NCBI GenBank assembly: GCA_035525055.1
Contig: DATLEZ010000101.1
Coordinates: forward strand, 1 to 52,800
From: DATEEG01 sp035525055
GTDB taxonomy: Bacteria > Actinomycetota > Acidimicrobiia > Spongiisociales > ZC4RG35
Length of the DNA stretch: 52,800 nucleotides
Reading direction: 5' to 3'
Position numbers and translations under genes: made by a program. Positions within the stretch are counted from its first letter, which is position 1. Each line of letters begins with the position of its first letter. The notes under the pieces were generated by a model. It did no database searches. It was not told where the DNA came from and worked only from the letters and a program-made list of their open reading frames with translations. Of the stretch, positions 32,265-39,329 are shown piece after piece.

Positions 32265-33413
32265 ATGCGGATTGGCATTCTGACCGGAGGAGGCGATGTC
32301 CCCGGTCTCAACGCCTGCGTCAAAGCTGTCGTCAACCGCGTGGCCGATGAGGGCCATCAGGTGGTCGGAATTCGACGGGGATGGGGCGGTCTGGCGGGAG
32401 TGAATCCTGCCGATGAATCCACCTTTGCTGCCAATCTCGTACACCTGGACGCCAATACCGTCAGAACCGTCGACCGCACCGGTGGGACCTTCCTGCACAC
32501 ATCCCGGACCAATCCCGCCAAGATGAGCAGCAGCGGCCTTCCGGACTTCCTGGCGGCCGGCTATCCCGGCGACGAGCCGCACGATGTCACGCGACATGTG
32601 CTGAAGGTGCTGGAAAGCCAGAAGATCGATGTCTTGATTCCGATTGGCGGCGACGACACCTTGTCGTACGGGTTGCGGATGCACGACGAGGGCGTTCCCG
32701 TGATCGCCGTCCCCAAGACCATGGACAACGACGTTCATGGCACCGACTACTGCATCGGGTTTTCAACCGCTGTCACCCGCGGTGTCCAGTTCATCCACAA
32801 TCTCCGCACCTCCACCGGCTCCCATGAGCGCATCGCGGTGGTGGAGCTCTTTGGCCGCTACAGCGGCGAGACCTCCCTCATCACCGGATACCTGGCGGGC
32901 GTCGACCGGGTCATCATCTCCGAGGTGCCCTTCGAAATCGACAAGCTCGGCCCGATGCTCGTCGACGACAAGAAACGCAACCCCTCCAACTATTCGATGA
33001 TGACGATTTCGGAGGGAGCACGCCTCCATGAAGGAGAGATCCTGGTGGCGGGCAAAGCCGACGCCTATGGCCACCAAAAACTAGGCGGGATCGGGGCCGT
33101 GACCGGTGAGCTCTTGAAGGAGGTCACGGGCGAGGACATCATCTATCAGCAAGTCGGATACCTGATGCGGTCCGGGGCGCCCGACTCGCTGGACCTAATG
33201 GTGGCGACCAACTATGCCGTCATGGCTGCCGACCTTGCCCTCGAGGGTGGCACCGGTCGGATGGTGGCCTTGCGCGGCGGCACCTACACCGACGTTCCGA
33301 TCTCAGTAACGAGAGAAGGCGTGAAGCGGGTCGATGTCGATGAGTTGTACGACTCCGACGCCTATCGGCCCAAAGTGCGGCATGTGCTCGGCAAACCGAT
33401 GTTCCTCTACTGA
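32265..33413 (+). CDS. pfp: 6-phosphofructokinase, probably pyrophosphate-dependent
   Basis: This 382-residue enzyme of the PfkA superfamily phosphorylates fructose-6-phosphate. It opens MRIGILTGGGDVPGLNACVK. Two features favour PPi over ATP as phosphoryl donor: the second Asp of GGDDT in IPIGGDDTLSYG, and Lys in VIAVPKTMDNDVHGTDYCIG where ATP enzymes usually have Gly or Ala. These are established specificity positions in the family. Catalytic TMDND and the substrate-binding VVELFGRYSGE follow. GGAGG lies upstream inside the end of the GNAT gene. A membrane pyrophosphatase gene in the same window fits PPi-based metabolism. Confidence 0.88.
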   Translation: MRIGILTGGGDVPGLNACVKAVVNRVADEGHQVVGIRRGWGGLAGVNPADESTFAANLVHLDANTVRTVDRTGGTFLHTSRTNPAKMSSSGLPDFLAAGYPGDEPHDVTRHVLKVLESQKIDVLIPIGGDDTLSYGLRMHDEGVPVIAVPKTMDNDVHGTDYCIGFSTAVTRGVQFIHNLRTSTGSHERIAVVELFGRYSGETSLITGYLAGVDRVIISEVPFEIDKLGPMLVDDKKRNPSNYSMMTISEGARLHEGEILVAGKADAYGHQKLGGIGAVTGELLKEVTGEDIIYQQVGYLMRSGAPDSLDLMVATNYAVMAADLALEGGTGRMVALRGGTYTDVPISVTREGVKRVDVDELYDSDAYRPKVRHVLGKPMFLY

Positions 33414-33454
33414 GCTGCTGCCAAACCAATGGAGGCTCATAAGCTCCGGTCACG

Positions 33455-33973
33455 ATGTCGAGCCCCCATCTGCTTCGCCCATTTCCCTCGCGCCAGCTCG
33501 GGCTGATCGAGGGAGATGACCGGGTCGTCGTGTTTGGTGTTCTGGGGGGGCGGCGACTGGGGTCTACCATCCTGGTGCACTCGCCAACTCTGCTGCTTCG
33601 CCTCGACCAGTTGAACGATGGGGTGGAACTGGTGGTCTTCGTCGAAGACTCACCTCCCGACGCCGCCACTGTCGCCACCATCGACGACATGTTGGCTGCG
33701 ATGGGTTCCGAAGATGGGCTCGTCCAGTTCCAGGTCGCCGCCGAGGCCATCAAGCTGACCAAGGAGGACGCTTCTCGGTCCCAGCATTTCATCGGTCAGG
33801 GGATCGATCGATCCACCCTTGTCTCGTTTCGCTCGCCCGAGGTGCTGCGGGCTTCCGCCCTCGTTGCCGCCGTGACCGAACCGCCTACCGAGCTGTGGGT
33901 GAATCCGGCCGGGTTGATTGCGGCCAGCGGCGGCACGATCGGCATTCACCCTCGTCCGCCCTCTGCGACCTGA
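33455..33973 (+). CDS. Conserved hypothetical protein
   Basis: I do not recognise this 172-residue soluble protein. It appears alpha/beta, with strands such as RVVVFGVLGGRRLGSTILVH and VELVVFVEDSPPDAATVATI, a helix-rich middle (DDMLAAMGSEDGLVQFQVAA, EAIKLTKEDASRSQHFIGQG) and a C-terminal SALVAAVTEPPTELWVNPAG, IAASGGTIGIHPRPP. No signal peptide, membrane segment or catalytic motif stands out. TAAGCT is nine bases before the ATG. It is followed within five bases by the convergent HAD phosphatase gene. Confidence 0.65.
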   Translation: MSSPHLLRPFPSRQLGLIEGDDRVVVFGVLGGRRLGSTILVHSPTLLLRLDQLNDGVELVVFVEDSPPDAATVATIDDMLAAMGSEDGLVQFQVAAEAIKLTKEDASRSQHFIGQGIDRSTLVSFRSPEVLRASALVAAVTEPPTELWVNPAGLIAASGGTIGIHPRPPSAT

Positions 33974-33977
33974 CGGC

Positions 33978-34802
33978 TCAGCTCCGGCTACGCCTCGTCT
34001 TGAGGGCCCAGACCGTCAAGGCGGTCGCCACCCCGGTCGCAACGGCGGCTCCGGAGATCAATGGGGCAGACTTGGGCAAGTTGATACGTGCCCTGAGTGT
34101 GACCGGTCGTTCGAATTCGAGGATCTGCCAGTCGCGGGCCAGGGCGATCTCCCTGAGCTCACGATCGGGGTTGACGGCAACAGGATGACCGACCGTTTCC
34201 ATCATCGGGAGGTCGGTCGCCGAGTCGGAATAGGCGAACGAATTGGGAAGCGAGACTCCGTCTCGGGCCGCAAGCTCGCGGATGGCCTGTGCTTTCCCGG
34301 GACCGTATGCGTAGAACTCGATGTTGCCGGTGTACTTCCCCTCTGAGTCGATCTCCGGCCTGGTTCCGATGACATCTTCGATGCCGAGGTATTCGCACAG
34401 CGGTCTGACGATCTCTACCGGTGATGACGAGATCACGACTACCCGGCGTCCGGCCCGCTGGTGCTGGTCGATGATGACGAGTGCCTCTGCGTACACGAGC
34501 GGGGCCACAACTTCGTCCACGGTCTCAGCCACCAATCGCTCGATCTCCTCCTTGTCCCAACCTTTAGTGAGGTCTGCCAGTTCCTGTCGGATCCGTTCGA
34601 GTTGGTCGTGGTCCGCGCCGAACATCTGGTAGTACGCCTGGGCGATCCCAGCTTTCAAGAGAGACGTCCGGTTCAGGAGTCCGGCCTTGAACAGTGGTCG
34701 TGAGAAGGCAAGTGTCGAGGACTTGGCGATGATCGTCTTGTCGAGATCGAAGAAAGCTGCCCCGACCAACGGTTGCTCGTTGGCGGCCGTCAGGTCAGCC
34801 AT
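33978..34802 (-). CDS. HAD-IB family phosphatase (SerB-like) with C-terminal anchor
   Basis: A 274-residue haloacid-dehalogenase phosphatase. Motif I is AAFFDLDKTIIAKSST (nucleophile Asp in DLD), motif II VVVISSSPVEIVRP, and motif IV/III GPGKAQAIRELA and NSFAYSDSATDLPMMETVG. The insert LLKAGIAQAYYQMFGADHDQ is typical of the actinobacterial HAD-IB group related to SerB and to lysophosphatidate-type phosphatases. The last 30 residues form a hydrophobic helix (APLISGAAVATGVATALTVW) followed by KTRRSRS, so the enzyme is probably membrane-attached. It lies divergent from the tad locus, as homologues often do in actinobacteria. Confidence 0.9.
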   Translation of the reverse strand: MADLTAANEQPLVGAAFFDLDKTIIAKSSTLAFSRPLFKAGLLNRTSLLKAGIAQAYYQMFGADHDQLERIRQELADLTKGWDKEEIERLVAETVDEVVAPLVYAEALVIIDQHQRAGRRVVVISSSPVEIVRPLCEYLGIEDVIGTRPEIDSEGKYTGNIEFYAYGPGKAQAIRELAARDGVSLPNSFAYSDSATDLPMMETVGHPVAVNPDRELREIALARDWQILEFERPVTLRARINLPKSAPLISGAAVATGVATALTVWALKTRRSRS

Positions 34803-34922
34803 GGAACTGTTGGCCCTGGATTCGTGGATCTCTCACTGCACAACCTCATTGGTGCCAACTCACGGGATCCAAGTGTACGGAAGCTCTCACTTATGACATA
34901 GCTCTTCGTGTTTGACAAGGGG

Positions 34923-34951
34923 TTGGACGGGCCCTGCTGAATCCATAGGTT
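34923..34951 (+). promoter_or_regulatory. tad-locus promoter, leaderless type
   Basis: TTGGAC (34923-34928), a 17-base spacer, TAGGTT (34946-34951), six bases, then ATG at 34958. It is the only leaderless start here with a fair -35 at the ideal distance. A second TTGACA lies at 34912-34917. The start of the HAD gene lies upstream on the other strand. Confidence 0.6.
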
Positions 34952-34957
34952 GCCGAT

Positions 34958-35536
34958 ATGAGATCCAGCAGGGCGACCGTCATCGGCCTTCACACCGAAT
35001 CCGATCACGTGCTGTCGGTGGTTGCGCCGGTCGGCCTGGCCGCGGCCGCGGCTCGCCCGGCCCTAGTCATCGACCTCGACCCGAATGGGCCTGGATATCC
35101 CGGGACGAGGTCCCTGGCGGACCTCGTCGGCGAGGGACCGACCCGGGCTGAGCTCGTTCCCCGCCCGCCCGGTGCTGGTGGCGCCGGCGTTGCGCTGCTC
35201 CGAAATGGCGGGATCGGTTGGGAGTCGGCCATCCCGATGATCGAGGCGCTCGCCCTCCGGTGGCCGGCCCTGGTTCTGCGCTTGCCGGGGAGCGGACCGT
35301 GGCCGTGGCCAGTGGTCCCGGTCCTGTCACTTCTTCCGGGAATCCTTCGTCCATTGGGAGGTAGGGCCGCGGTCTGGCAAAGCATGTCGTCGCGCCGGGA
35401 ACTTGCTCCCGGTCCCGGTCCGGTGCTTCCGGCACTGAACCGATCGGCGTTGAGGGCGATGCTGACACTCCGGTCCGAACCCCGGGGCAGGTGGGTGAGA
35501 GCCTGGTCGCAGGTGTGGGAACTTCCGTGGCCCTGA
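34958..35536 (+). CDS. Tad-locus leading protein, vestigial CpaE/Ssd-like
   Basis: A 192-residue protein in the place where actinobacterial tad loci carry the CpaE/Ssd (septum-site-determining) ATPase. The opening SSRATVIGLHTESDHVLSVV, APVGLAAAAARPALVIDLDP recalls the first strand, helix and DxDP of MinD-type ATPases, but the Walker A lysine loop is absent. The rest is Pro/Gly-rich (VPRPPGAGGAGVALL, GSGPWPWPVVPVLSLLPGIL). Homologues with full ATPase domains are longer. I infer a reduced, non-ATP-binding version; the family link rests mostly on position. Its end overlaps the TadA gene. Confidence 0.55.
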   Translation: MRSSRATVIGLHTESDHVLSVVAPVGLAAAAARPALVIDLDPNGPGYPGTRSLADLVGEGPTRAELVPRPPGAGGAGVALLRNGGIGWESAIPMIEALALRWPALVLRLPGSGPWPWPVVPVLSLLPGILRPLGGRAAVWQSMSSRRELAPGPGPVLPALNRSALRAMLTLRSEPRGRWVRAWSQVWELPWP

Positions 35537-36585
35537 CCGACCGCCTGGCCGGAGCCCTCATCGACTCCGACGTTCCCCTCGACCGCGAACACTTGCGCGC
35601 CGCGGTCCGGCGGCTGGCAGCGGCGGAAGCCCCCATGGCCGGTCAAGTGCTGTTTGAGCAGGTTATCGACGGCCTTGTGGGTCTGGGGCCGTTGGAGACG
35701 CTTCTTCGGGATCCGACAGTTTCCGATGTGCTCGTCAATGCGCCGGACTGTGTCTATGTCGAGCGGGGTGGAGAACTGGTACGGACCGATGTGGGCTTCG
35801 CCGACGACTCTGCGGTCGTGGCGGCGGTTGAGCGGGTCATAGCTCCGCTTGGCCTCCGGCTCGATCGAGCCTCTCCGACCATCGATGCTCGGCTGCCTGA
35901 CGGGAGCCGGCTTCATGCCGTCATACCGCCGGCCGCCGTCGACCACCCGGTGGTGGCGATCCGGCGCTTCGTTCCCTCGATTGTCTCGCTCGACGACTTG
36001 ATTGTCCGCGGGTCGATCACCGCTTCCCAGGGATCGGTTCTGATCGAAATGGTTGTCTCGCGGCAGAACATCCTGGTCAGCGGGGGCACCGGGACGGGCA
36101 AGACGACGCTCTTGAATCTCCTGGCGGGTGCGGTGCCCGAGGGTGAGCGCACGGTCACGATCGAGGACGCGGCGGAACTTCGCCTCCCCGGTCATGTCAT
36201 TCGGTTGGAGGGGAGGCCGGCCAACTCCGAAGGCCGGGGTGCGATAAGCCTTCGCGCCCTGCTCCGATCTGCTTTGCGTTTGCGCCCCGACCGGATCGTC
36301 GTTGGCGAGGTACGCGGAGCCGAGGCTCTGGACTTGATCAGTGCCCTCAACACAGGACATGCCGGCTCGATGTCGACCGTTCATGCCAATAGCCCGGATG
36401 AAGCTCTCTGGCGCCTCGAGACCCTGGCATTGTCCGGTGAGGAACGGGTCGGAGAGGTTGCGGTGCGTCGCCAACTGCGCGCTGCTTTGCAGGTTGTGGT
36501 GCAACTGGAGAGAAGAGGACGGTTTCGCCGGGTGACCTCAATCGCCTCGGTTTCGCCTGAAGGTGTCGAGGAAGTGCCGTGCTGA
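35491..36585 (+). CDS. tadA: Tad secretion ATPase (CpaF/TadA)
   Basis: A 364-residue type II/IV secretion ATPase that powers assembly of Flp-type pili. It contains LEQVIDGL-like helices, GPLETLLRDPTVSDVLVNAP, VYVERGGELVRTDVGF, RLPDGSRLHAVIPPAAVDHP and VAIRRF. Walker A is LVSGGTGTGKTTLLNLL, the Asp box TVTIEDAAELRL, Walker B RIVVGEVRGAEALDL and the His box NTGHAGSMSTVHANS. Starts at GTG 35491 and GTG 35527 are both possible; the second overlaps the upstream stop by only 10 bp. The first tad gene, this gene, tadB and tadC overlap end to end in one operon. Confidence 0.95.
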   Translation: MGESLVAGVGTSVALTDRLAGALIDSDVPLDREHLRAAVRRLAAAEAPMAGQVLFEQVIDGLVGLGPLETLLRDPTVSDVLVNAPDCVYVERGGELVRTDVGFADDSAVVAAVERVIAPLGLRLDRASPTIDARLPDGSRLHAVIPPAAVDHPVVAIRRFVPSIVSLDDLIVRGSITASQGSVLIEMVVSRQNILVSGGTGTGKTTLLNLLAGAVPEGERTVTIEDAAELRLPGHVIRLEGRPANSEGRGAISLRALLRSALRLRPDRIVVGEVRGAEALDLISALNTGHAGSMSTVHANSPDEALWRLETLALSGEERVGEVAVRRQLRAALQVVVQLERRGRFRRVTSIASVSPEGVEEVPC

Positions 36586-37247
36586 CCGGGTTGATGCTGG
36601 CCGCCGTCAGCCTGGGCTTTGTGCCGGCGATCGAAGGCATCGCCGTGGTGGTCATCCACACGCAGCCGGTTGTCGCGCTTCCGGCGGTGGCGTTGGCGGT
36701 GATCAGAAGCCGAAGGGCGTCGGATCGCACGTCGCAGCCGGAGTTGATCGCTGCCTTCCTCCGATCGGTGGCGGCCGAGCTCAGAGCAGGACGATCGCTG
36801 CGGGTGGCGTTGGTCGACAGCGCACGACTCGATCCGCGGCTCGGCCTTGCCCGGATCGTCCGCGTGGCCGCGGCCGGAAGGCCGATGGAACAGGTCGCAG
36901 ACGAGATGTCGACCTGCCCCGGAATGGCGGGGATCGCGACGGCTCTGCGGGTAGCGGCCATGACCGGAGGGTCGGCGGTCCCGGTATTCGAATCTCTTGC
37001 CGTCGATGCAGCGGATGAGGCCGCGCTCGTACGCGAGCGCCGGGAATTGACCGTGCAGGCTCGCCTTTCGATCGCCGTCGTAGCCGGCTTTCCGATCGCG
37101 GTCCTTGGTTACCAAGTCAGCTCCGGGCAGGCGATGGAGCTGGTCCGTCAGGGTTCTGTTGGGGTGGGCTTGCTGATAGTCGGTGTTGGCTTGCTGGGCC
37201 TCGGCCTGGGGGCGGTGGCGATTCTCATGAGGAGAGCCAGGAGATGA
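36579..37247 (+). CDS. Tad inner-membrane platform protein (TadB-like)
   Basis: A 222-residue protein with the GspF/TadB fold in its middle: ELIAAFLRSVAAELRAGRSL, RVALVDSARLDPRLGLARIV, GMAGIATALRVAAMTGGSAV, VRERRELTVQARLSIAVVAG. Two N-terminal helices (LMLAAVSLGFVPAIEGIAV, VVALPAVALAVI) and two C-terminal helices (GLLIVGVGLLGLGLGAVAIL) place it in the membrane. It is shorter than proteobacterial TadB (about 320 residues), as usual for actinobacterial versions. ATG overlaps the tadA stop by 7 bp, and its own stop overlaps the next gene by 4 bp. Confidence 0.85.
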   Translation: MLTGLMLAAVSLGFVPAIEGIAVVVIHTQPVVALPAVALAVIRSRRASDRTSQPELIAAFLRSVAAELRAGRSLRVALVDSARLDPRLGLARIVRVAAAGRPMEQVADEMSTCPGMAGIATALRVAAMTGGSAVPVFESLAVDAADEAALVRERRELTVQARLSIAVVAGFPIAVLGYQVSSGQAMELVRQGSVGVGLLIVGVGLLGLGLGAVAILMRRARR

Positions 37248-37846
37248 TCTGGTCTGCAACGCGCTGGACCGGGCCTGTCGATCCTTTGGTGGCAGGGTGT
37301 GTTGTTGCGCTCGTGTTGCGGTTTCCGTGGACGGCGACCGCGCTGGCGATGCCGGTGTTAGCGGGGCGGTACCGGAAGGTCAGCTCGCGTCGGCGCGAAC
37401 AAACCCGCGCCGAGTTCGATCCACTGGTCGTGGCAAGGGTGGTTCAGGTCGGCCTGGCCGGAGGCCTTCCTTTGACGGCGGCCCTGGGTCTCGCCGTTGG
37501 CGAAGTCGGCCACCTGGTGGCCGGTGAGCTCATCGCCACGCTCCGAACCGCCCGGCGGGAGGGCATGGCGTCGGCGATGGCCACTGGCAACGGGCCTCTC
37601 ATGAGGCCCTTGTTCGGCCGGATCGCACTGGCTCAGGCCAGCGGGGCTCCCATGCATGAAGCTGTCTCTGCATTCCTGGCGGACGGCCGCGCTGCCCGCC
37701 GGGGCAAGGCGCTCGAACAAGTGCGTCGTCTCCCGGTCGCTCTGATGGTCCCGCTCGGTCTGCTGATCCTGCCCGGTTTTGTCGTCCTGTTTGTAGGCCC
37801 GATCGTCCTCAACTCCCTCGTGGACCTCGCCCGGAGCCTGCCGTGA
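37244..37846 (+). CDS. Tad inner-membrane platform protein (TadC-like)
   Basis: A 200-residue GspF-domain protein pairing with the upstream TadB-like protein: VVARVVQVGLAGGLPLTAAL, GLAVGEVGHLVAGELIATLR, LFGRIALAQASGAPMHEAVS and RGKALEQVRRLPVALMVPLG, then a C-terminal membrane helix (LGLLILPGFVVLFVGPIVL). In known Tad systems the TadB/TadC pair anchors TadA and the growing pilus. The start overlaps the tadB stop (ATGA). The pilin gene follows after 54 bases with its own RBS. Confidence 0.85.
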   Translation: MIWSATRWTGPVDPLVAGCVVALVLRFPWTATALAMPVLAGRYRKVSSRRREQTRAEFDPLVVARVVQVGLAGGLPLTAALGLAVGEVGHLVAGELIATLRTARREGMASAMATGNGPLMRPLFGRIALAQASGAPMHEAVSAFLADGRAARRGKALEQVRRLPVALMVPLGLLILPGFVVLFVGPIVLNSLVDLARSLP

Positions 37847-37900
37847 TCGCACTTCCCCCCGAACCGGCCGGCCGCCGGTCGCAAAGGAAAGGAGCTGGCT

Positions 37901-38116
37901 ATGCCGGCAATCTGGTCGCGAATCCTGTCTCGCTTGCAGGGATCAACCCTGCACAGGGATCAACGGGGACAGGGGACGGTCGAGTACTTCCTCGTGATTC
38001 TGGCGGCGACGGCGCTGGCGGTGGTCCTGTTTCGTTGGATCTCGGGAAGCGGCGGCACATCGATCATCAGCACCATCCTCGGTCGGGTGGTGTCGTGGAT
38101 CGCCGGTCAATTCTGA
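37901..38116 (+). CDS. Flp-type pilin / DUF4244 protein
   Basis: A 71-residue pilin-like protein. It reads DQRGQGTVEYFLVILAATAL, the standard Flp pattern of a short basic leader, Gly before the cleavage point, Glu five residues later and a hydrophobic helix (VILAATALAVVLFRWI), then a short C-terminus. It would be cut by a prepilin peptidase (none is encoded in this window) and polymerised by TadA/B/C. A strong AAAGGAG site precedes the ATG, which fits high expression of the major subunit. Its last 22 bases overlap the TadE-like gene. Confidence 0.88.
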   Translation: MPAIWSRILSRLQGSTLHRDQRGQGTVEYFLVILAATALAVVLFRWISGSGGTSIISTILGRVVSWIAGQF

Positions 38117-38475
38117 CCCAGGCCGGGGGCGTGGCGCTGGAACTGGCCGTGACCATTCCCACGTTGATCCTGGTTCTGCTGGCGATGCTGGAGGTCGTCG
38201 TCGTTGCCCGAGTCCAGCTCGAACTGGTGGCGGCCGCCCGGGAAGGTGCCCGGGTGGCCGCCACCGTCGTTGATCCGGCGGCTGCGGTCCGGGCGACCCA
38301 GCAGGCGGTTGGTCCCAACCTTTCCGACCGCATCATCGTCGACGTGACGCGGCCGACGGTTCCCGGGCGACAGGCGATAGTGCAGGTGTCGTTGCGGCAT
38401 CAACTGGTGACACCGCTGCTTCGATGGTTGTCCGTCGACCTATCCGGTCGGGCGGTGATGAGAGTCGAAAGGTGA
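38095..38475 (+). CDS. TadE-like pseudopilin
   Basis: A 126-residue protein starting at GTG 38095. It carries the TadE pattern (QAGGVALELAVTIPTLILVL, with the conserved Glu after the short leader) followed by EVVVVARVQLELVAAAREGA and RVAATVVDP. The outside part is RIIVDVTRPTVPGRQAIVQV. TadE-like minor pseudopilins help pilus assembly. The longer frame to 37843 runs through the pilin gene in another frame and is a shadow. The stop overlaps the next gene by GTGA. Confidence 0.85.
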   Translation: MDRRSILTQAGGVALELAVTIPTLILVLLAMLEVVVVARVQLELVAAAREGARVAATVVDPAAAVRATQQAVGPNLSDRIIVDVTRPTVPGRQAIVQVSLRHQLVTPLLRWLSVDLSGRAVMRVER

Positions 38476-38840
38476 GCGAGCGCGGAGCTGGCTCCGTGTT
38501 GGCCATCGCGGCGATGGCCCTCGTCACACTTGTGGCTGTGGTGGTCCTGGCGGCCACCCAGATCGTCACCGCCCGCTCACAAGCAATAACCGCGGCCGAT
38601 GCCGCCGCTTTGGCGGCGGCCCCGATGACCTTTCCACCCGTAGCCGGCGATCGATCACCGGTGGACGAGGCTTCGACCCTGGCCGAAGCCAACGGGGCGA
38701 GGCTGGTGTCGTGCGTGTGTTCCCTGGTCGCCACGTTCGAGCCTCGCCAGGTGGAGGTGACGGTGGCGGTGTCGGTCGACCTGCCACTTCTGGGCATGCG
38801 ATGGGTCCACGCCTCGAGCGCGGCCGAGTTCGTGCCATAG
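38472..38840 (+). CDS. TadE-like protein of the helicase/secretion neighbourhood
   Basis: A 122-residue protein from GTG 38472, beginning VSERGAGSVLAIAAMALVTL, VAVVVLAATQIVTARSQAIT and AADAAALAAAP, which is the pattern of the actinobacterial TadE-like family found next to tad genes and a DEAH-type helicase. The C-terminal 60 residues (EANGARLVSCVCSLVATFEP, VEVTVAVSVDLPL) face outward, with two Cys that may form a disulfide. It is the last gene of the tad operon and overlaps the previous gene by 4 bp. Confidence 0.85.
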   Translation: MSERGAGSVLAIAAMALVTLVAVVVLAATQIVTARSQAITAADAAALAAAPMTFPPVAGDRSPVDEASTLAEANGARLVSCVCSLVATFEPRQVEVTVAVSVDLPLLGMRWVHASSAAEFVP

Positions 38841-38855
38841 GCGACGTGATTCGCC

Positions 38856-39329
38856 CTAGTCGGCCAACGCGGCCAGGCGGCAATCGAGCAGTGTGATGAG
38901 GTCGGTGGGGTCCAACTCCACCTGGAGGCCCCGCAAACCGGCGGAGACGTAGATCGTCTCGAATCCGACAGCGGAGTCGTCGAGGAACGCCGGCAGGCGC
39001 CGCTTCTGGGCAAAGGGGCTTATGCCACCGACGACGTAGCCGGTCCACTTTTCGGCATCGACCGGGTCGGCCATCTGTGCTTTCTTTCCGGTGGCGGCCC
39101 TGGCCAAAGCCTTGAGTGACAATTGCGATCGAACCGGGACGATGGCCACGACCGGTTTGGCATCGCATTCGGCTACGAGGGTCTTGAACAGCCGGCCGGG
39201 ATCGACTCCCAGGGCGGCGGCCACTGCTTCGCCGTAGCTGAGATCGCTTTCAACCAACTCGTACCTGTGGGTTTTGAACTCGACTCCGGCTCGGTGCAGC
39301 GCTGCGAGGGCCGGCGTGGAAGCAGCCAT
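38856..39329 (-). CDS. ybaK: YbaK/EbsC-type aminoacyl-tRNA deacylase
   Basis: A 157-residue protein of the YbaK family, which removes wrongly attached Cys from tRNA-Pro. Motifs are PALAALHRAGVEFKTHRYEL, SYGEAVAAALGVDPGRLFKT, VVAIVPVRSQLSLKALARAA, TGYVVGGISPFAQKRRLPAF and YVSAGLRGLQVELDP; the catalytic Lys is in LFKTLV and GGISPFA is diagnostic. Its ATG overlaps the stop of the helicase gene by one base (TGATG), so the two are coupled. It converges on the tad operon with a 15-base gap. Confidence 0.93.
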   Translation of the reverse strand: MAASTPALAALHRAGVEFKTHRYELVESDLSYGEAVAAALGVDPGRLFKTLVAECDAKPVVAIVPVRSQLSLKALARAATGKKAQMADPVDAEKWTGYVVGGISPFAQKRRLPAFLDDSAVGFETIYVSAGLRGLQVELDPTDLITLLDCRLAALAD

